Below, in pieces: positions 5,621 through 7,966 of a stretch of DNA of 7,966 nucleotides; position 1 is the first letter of the stretch, and every line of letters starts with the position of its first letter. The stretch is from Oscillospiraceae bacterium. GTDB taxonomy: Bacteria > Bacillota > Clostridia > Oscillospirales > Ruminococcaceae. Both the position numbers and the translations under genes were made by a program. Under the pieces are notes generated by a model. The model was not told where the DNA came from, did no database searches, and worked only from the letters and a program-made list of their open reading frames with translations. Location: the NCBI GenBank assembly GCA_019416775.1, contig DXWR01000278.1, forward strand, positions 1-7,966. The letters run 5' to 3'.

Positions 5621-6754
5621 ATGTTATACCACGATTTTCAAGGCCTGTCCCTCTCTGCTTTGGGACTGGGAGCCATGCGCCTGCCGGTGCTGGAAGGGGA
5701 AGACAGCAAGGTCAACCAACCCGCCGTGGAAGAGATGGTGGACTACGCCATCGGGCATGGCGTCAACTATTTCGATACTGCCTGGGGCTACCACAACGGA
5801 AACTCGGAACCCGCTTTGGGCAAAGCACTGAGCCGGTACCCCCGGGACCGCTTTTATCTGGCGGACAAATTCCCCGGCTATGACCTGTCCAACATGGACA
5901 AGGTAGAAGAAATCTTTGAGGCACAGCTCAAGCGGTGCGGCGTGGAGTACTTTGACTTTTATCTATTCCACAACGTCTGCGAAATGAACATCGACGCCTA
6001 TCTCAACCCGGACTATCACATCTTCGACTATCTGGTGGCCCAAAAGAAGGCGGGCCGGATCAAGCACCTGGGCTTTTCCGCCCACGGCAGCCGGGAAGTG
6101 ATGGAACGGTTTCTCGCGGCGTACGGCAGCGAAATGGAATTCTGTCAGATCCAGCTCAACTACCTGGACTGGGACTTCCAGGACGCCAAAGGCAAGGTGG
6201 AGCTGCTGAAAGAATACCATCTGCCGGTGTGGGTGATGGAACCCTTGCGGGGCGGCAAGCTGGCCAACCTGGAACCGAAGTACGCAGAAAGGTTGAAGGC
6301 TCTCCGTCCGGAAGAAACCATCCCAGCTTGGGCCTTCCGGTTCTTGCAAAGCATTCCGGAAGTCACCATGGTGCTGTCCGGGATGTCCACTCTGGACCAG
6401 TTAAAGAAAAATGTAGCTACCTTTGGAGAGGACAAACCATTAAACCGCACCGAAATGGACAGCCTGCTGGCTATGGCTGGGGAAATGGTGCAAAAAATCG
6501 CCCTGCCCTGCACTGCGTGCCACTACTGCGTCAGCCACTGTCCCCAAGGGTTGGACATTCCCAGCCTGCTGGCCCTTTATAACGAACACTGCTTTACCGG
6601 AGGCGGATTCATTGCGCCTATGGTGGTATCCACCATTGCGCCGGATAAACGGCCCAGCGCCTGCATCGGCTGCCGGAGCTGTGAGGCGGTCTGTCCCCAG
6701 CAGATCAAGATCTCCGAAGCCATGGCAGACTTCGTGGAAAAACTAAAGGGATAA
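5621..6754 (+). CDS. Aldo/keto reductase with C-terminal dicluster ferredoxin domain
   Basis: A 377-residue cytoplasmic oxidoreductase of the COG1453 type, in which an aldo/keto reductase TIM barrel is joined to a ferredoxin-like tail. The barrel (about 1-285) carries a complete catalytic tetrad: Asp52 and Tyr57 (YFDTAWGYHNG), Lys83 (LADKFPG) and His117 (LFHNV). The tail has two [4Fe-4S] motifs of form CxxCxxCxxxCP: Cys297/300/303/307 and Cys348/351/354/358. A carbonyl reduction or alcohol oxidation with NAD(P)H and an Fe-S relay is expected from the family, but the substrate cannot be read from sequence. The start has AAGGAG 10 nt upstream. The gene is first in a two-gene unit with a diverged paralogue 15 nt downstream, which suggests a shared or heteromeric role. 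Confidence 0.93.
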   Translation: MLYHDFQGLSLSALGLGAMRLPVLEGEDSKVNQPAVEEMVDYAIGHGVNYFDTAWGYHNGNSEPALGKALSRYPRDRFYLADKFPGYDLSNMDKVEEIFEAQLKRCGVEYFDFYLFHNVCEMNIDAYLNPDYHIFDYLVAQKKAGRIKHLGFSAHGSREVMERFLAAYGSEMEFCQIQLNYLDWDFQDAKGKVELLKEYHLPVWVMEPLRGGKLANLEPKYAERLKALRPEETIPAWAFRFLQSIPEVTMVLSGMSTLDQLKKNVATFGEDKPLNRTEMDSLLAMAGEMVQKIALPCTACHYCVSHCPQGLDIPSLLALYNEHCFTGGGFIAPMVVSTIAPDKRPSACIGCRSCEAVCPQQIKISEAMADFVEKLKG

Positions 6755-6769
6755 AACAAGGAGGCATCT

Positions 6770-7864
6770 ATGGAATATCGTAAACTTCCTCACGGGGAGG
6801 AACAAATCAGCATTCTTGGGCTGGGAACCAGCTCCCTCGGGTCCTCCGGGGACAAGGAAATTCAAGAGACAGCTCTTCTGGCCGTAGAAAACGGCATCAA
6901 CTACATTGATCTTGCTTCAGGGGACAGCGCCCCCTTTGCGTCTTTCGGCCAAGCACTGAAAGGAATGCGGGATCGGGTGTATTTTCAAATCCACTTTGGA
7001 GCGGATTACCAAACCGGGCAGTACGGCTGGACCTTAGATCTGGAGGAGATCAAGCGCTCCATTGACTGGCAGCTGCACGCCCTGCAAACCGACTACATCG
7101 ATTTCGGCTTTATCCACTGCATGGACGAGATGTCCGATTTGGAGCAGTACCGAGACAACGGGGTATTGGACTATCTGCTTTCTTTACAAAAGCAGGGGGT
7201 GGTGCGGCATATCGGCCTATCTTCCCACACCCCGGAAGTGGTGCAGCAGGTGCTGGACTGGAACCTAATTGACATGCTGATGTTTTCCATCAACCCCGCC
7301 TACGACTACCAGCACGGGGAGTTTGCCAATGGAAGCGCGGCCCAACGGATGGCCCTGTACCAGCGCTGTGAAGCCCAAGGGGTGGGGATTTCGGTAATGA
7401 AGGCCTTTAGCGGCGGACAACTGCTCAACGCCAAAACCTCTCCCTTCCGGAAAGCTCTCACCGAATACCAATGTCTGGCTTACGCCTTGGACAAGCCGGG
7501 GGTGCTGACAGTGCTGCCCGGAATCCGCAACCGCCAGGATCTGAAGCGGCTGCTGGGCTTTTTAGACGCCGCTCCGGAGGAAAAGGATTACTCCATTCTG
7601 GGCAGCTTCACTCCCCAGGAAGCCACCGGGATCTGTGTTTACTGCAACCACTGCCAGCCCTGCCCCGTCGGGTTGGACGTGGGGCTGATCAACAAATACT
7701 ACGACCTGGCCAAAGCCGGGGACAAGTTGGCGGTAGACCACTATCAAAACCTACAGGTTCACGCTTCCGACTGCATTCAGTGCGGACACTGTGAAGACCG
7801 CTGTCCCTTCCAGGTACGGCAGATGACCCGGATGGAAGAAATCAGCGGATATTTCGGAAAATAA
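6770..7864 (+). CDS. Aldo/keto reductase-ferredoxin paralogue with altered active site
   Basis: A 364-residue protein with the same layout as its upstream neighbour: an aldo/keto reductase barrel (about 1-280) and a two-cluster ferredoxin tail. The catalytic tetrad is altered. Asp47 (YIDLAS) and His116 (FIHCMD) are kept, but the Tyr position reads Asp52 (DLASGDS) and the Lys position reads His75 (FQIHFG). The first cluster motif is CxxCxxCxxCP (Cys289/292/295/298), one residue shorter than usual before the last Cys. The second is the standard CxxCxxCxxxCP (Cys335/338/341/345). Either the enzyme uses different chemistry or it is an electron-transfer or regulatory partner. From memory, similar degenerate barrels are common in clostridia, so this is probably a subfamily trait rather than decay. 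AAGGAGG (6758-6764) lies 5 nt before the ATG, and a terminator follows at 7880. Confidence 0.88.
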   Translation: MEYRKLPHGEEQISILGLGTSSLGSSGDKEIQETALLAVENGINYIDLASGDSAPFASFGQALKGMRDRVYFQIHFGADYQTGQYGWTLDLEEIKRSIDWQLHALQTDYIDFGFIHCMDEMSDLEQYRDNGVLDYLLSLQKQGVVRHIGLSSHTPEVVQQVLDWNLIDMLMFSINPAYDYQHGEFANGSAAQRMALYQRCEAQGVGISVMKAFSGGQLLNAKTSPFRKALTEYQCLAYALDKPGVLTVLPGIRNRQDLKRLLGFLDAAPEEKDYSILGSFTPQEATGICVYCNHCQPCPVGLDVGLINKYYDLAKAGDKLAVDHYQNLQVHASDCIQCGHCEDRCPFQVRQMTRMEEISGYFGK

Positions 7865-7879
7865 AATCGAACTCGGGAG

Positions 7880-7909
7880 TCCCCGCAGCAAAGTGCTGTG
7901 GGGATTTTT
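7880..7909 (+). terminator. Intrinsic terminator after the reductase pair
   Basis: TCCCCGCAGCA (7880-7890) pairs with TGCTGTGGGGA (7894-7904) through 11 base pairs including one G-U, with a 3-nt loop, followed by TTTTTGTTT. It begins 15 nt past the stop codon at 7864. Confidence 0.92.
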
Positions 7910-7928
7910 GTTTCTCCAGCGTGGAAAT

Positions 7929-7958
7929 TTGTCGAAAAAAGAAAATCAGTCCTAAAAA
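7929..7958 (+). promoter_or_regulatory. Weak promoter-like sequence at window end
   Basis: TTGTCG (7929-7934) and TAAAAA (7953-7958) are 18 nt apart in an AT-rich stretch after the terminator. This could start the next transcript beyond the window. The match is weak and may be chance in A-rich DNA. Confidence 0.2.
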
Positions 7959-7966
7959 TAGTACTG

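Noticed and set aside
1..7966. CRISPR arrays, tRNA or rRNA genes, insertion sequences, prophage or defence genes
   Set aside because: No regularly spaced repeats, cloverleaf-like segments, transposase or integrase motifs, or terminal inverted repeats were seen. The window reads as chromosomal housekeeping and redox genes.

Overview
The window looks like chromosome from an anaerobic, low-oxygen-adapted Firmicute, most likely an Oscillospiraceae/Ruminococcaceae-type gut clostridium. The grounds are strong AAGGAGG-type ribosome binding sites, GC-rich third codon positions, a sortase, the [FeFe]-hydrogenase maturase HydF, a YerC/YecD-type TrpR-like domain, and two aldo/keto reductases carrying clostridial-style ferredoxin tails. 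The family calls were made by reading motifs by eye; no database search was run.

Layout. (1) Bases 2-671, plus strand: the last codons of a membrane-anchored (perhaps sortase-substrate) protein overlap the start of a small membrane sortase. (2) Bases 715-757: a hairpin with T-rich tails on both strands, serving as a shared terminator for the convergent genes. (3) Bases 767-2836, minus strand: hydF, with its own extended -10 promoter and a TTG start, then an unassigned 53-codon open frame in the hydF frame, then a transglutaminase-like cysteine protein. (4) Bases 2862-5488, minus strand: a second transcription unit made of a TrpR-like/methyltransferase fusion, then hslO (Hsp33, overlapping by 8 nt), then a small Nif11-like protein with a cysteine-rich tail, ending in a terminator at about 2862-2908. 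(5) Bases 5431-5620: a divergent promoter region with good sigma-A-like promoters on both strands and an inverted repeat over the minus-strand -10 box. (6) Bases 5548-7909, plus strand: two aldo/keto reductase plus dicluster ferredoxin proteins, 15 nt apart, closed by a strong terminator. (7) Bases 7910-7966: AT-rich start of the next intergenic region.

How the parts fit. Several products are thiol or metal proteins: the redox-switched chaperone Hsp33, the HydF scaffold with Cys/His cluster ligands, the Nif11-like protein with six cysteines, and two Fe-S oxidoreductases with eight cluster cysteines each. This suits an anaerobe's redox and Fe-S biology, but the genes lie in at least three transcription units, so one shared pathway is only a guess. 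The most unusual items are the TrpR-like/methyltransferase fusion, the Nif11-like protein with two Gly-Gly sites and a Cys tail, the second reductase with a rewritten catalytic tetrad, and the small open frame after hydF.
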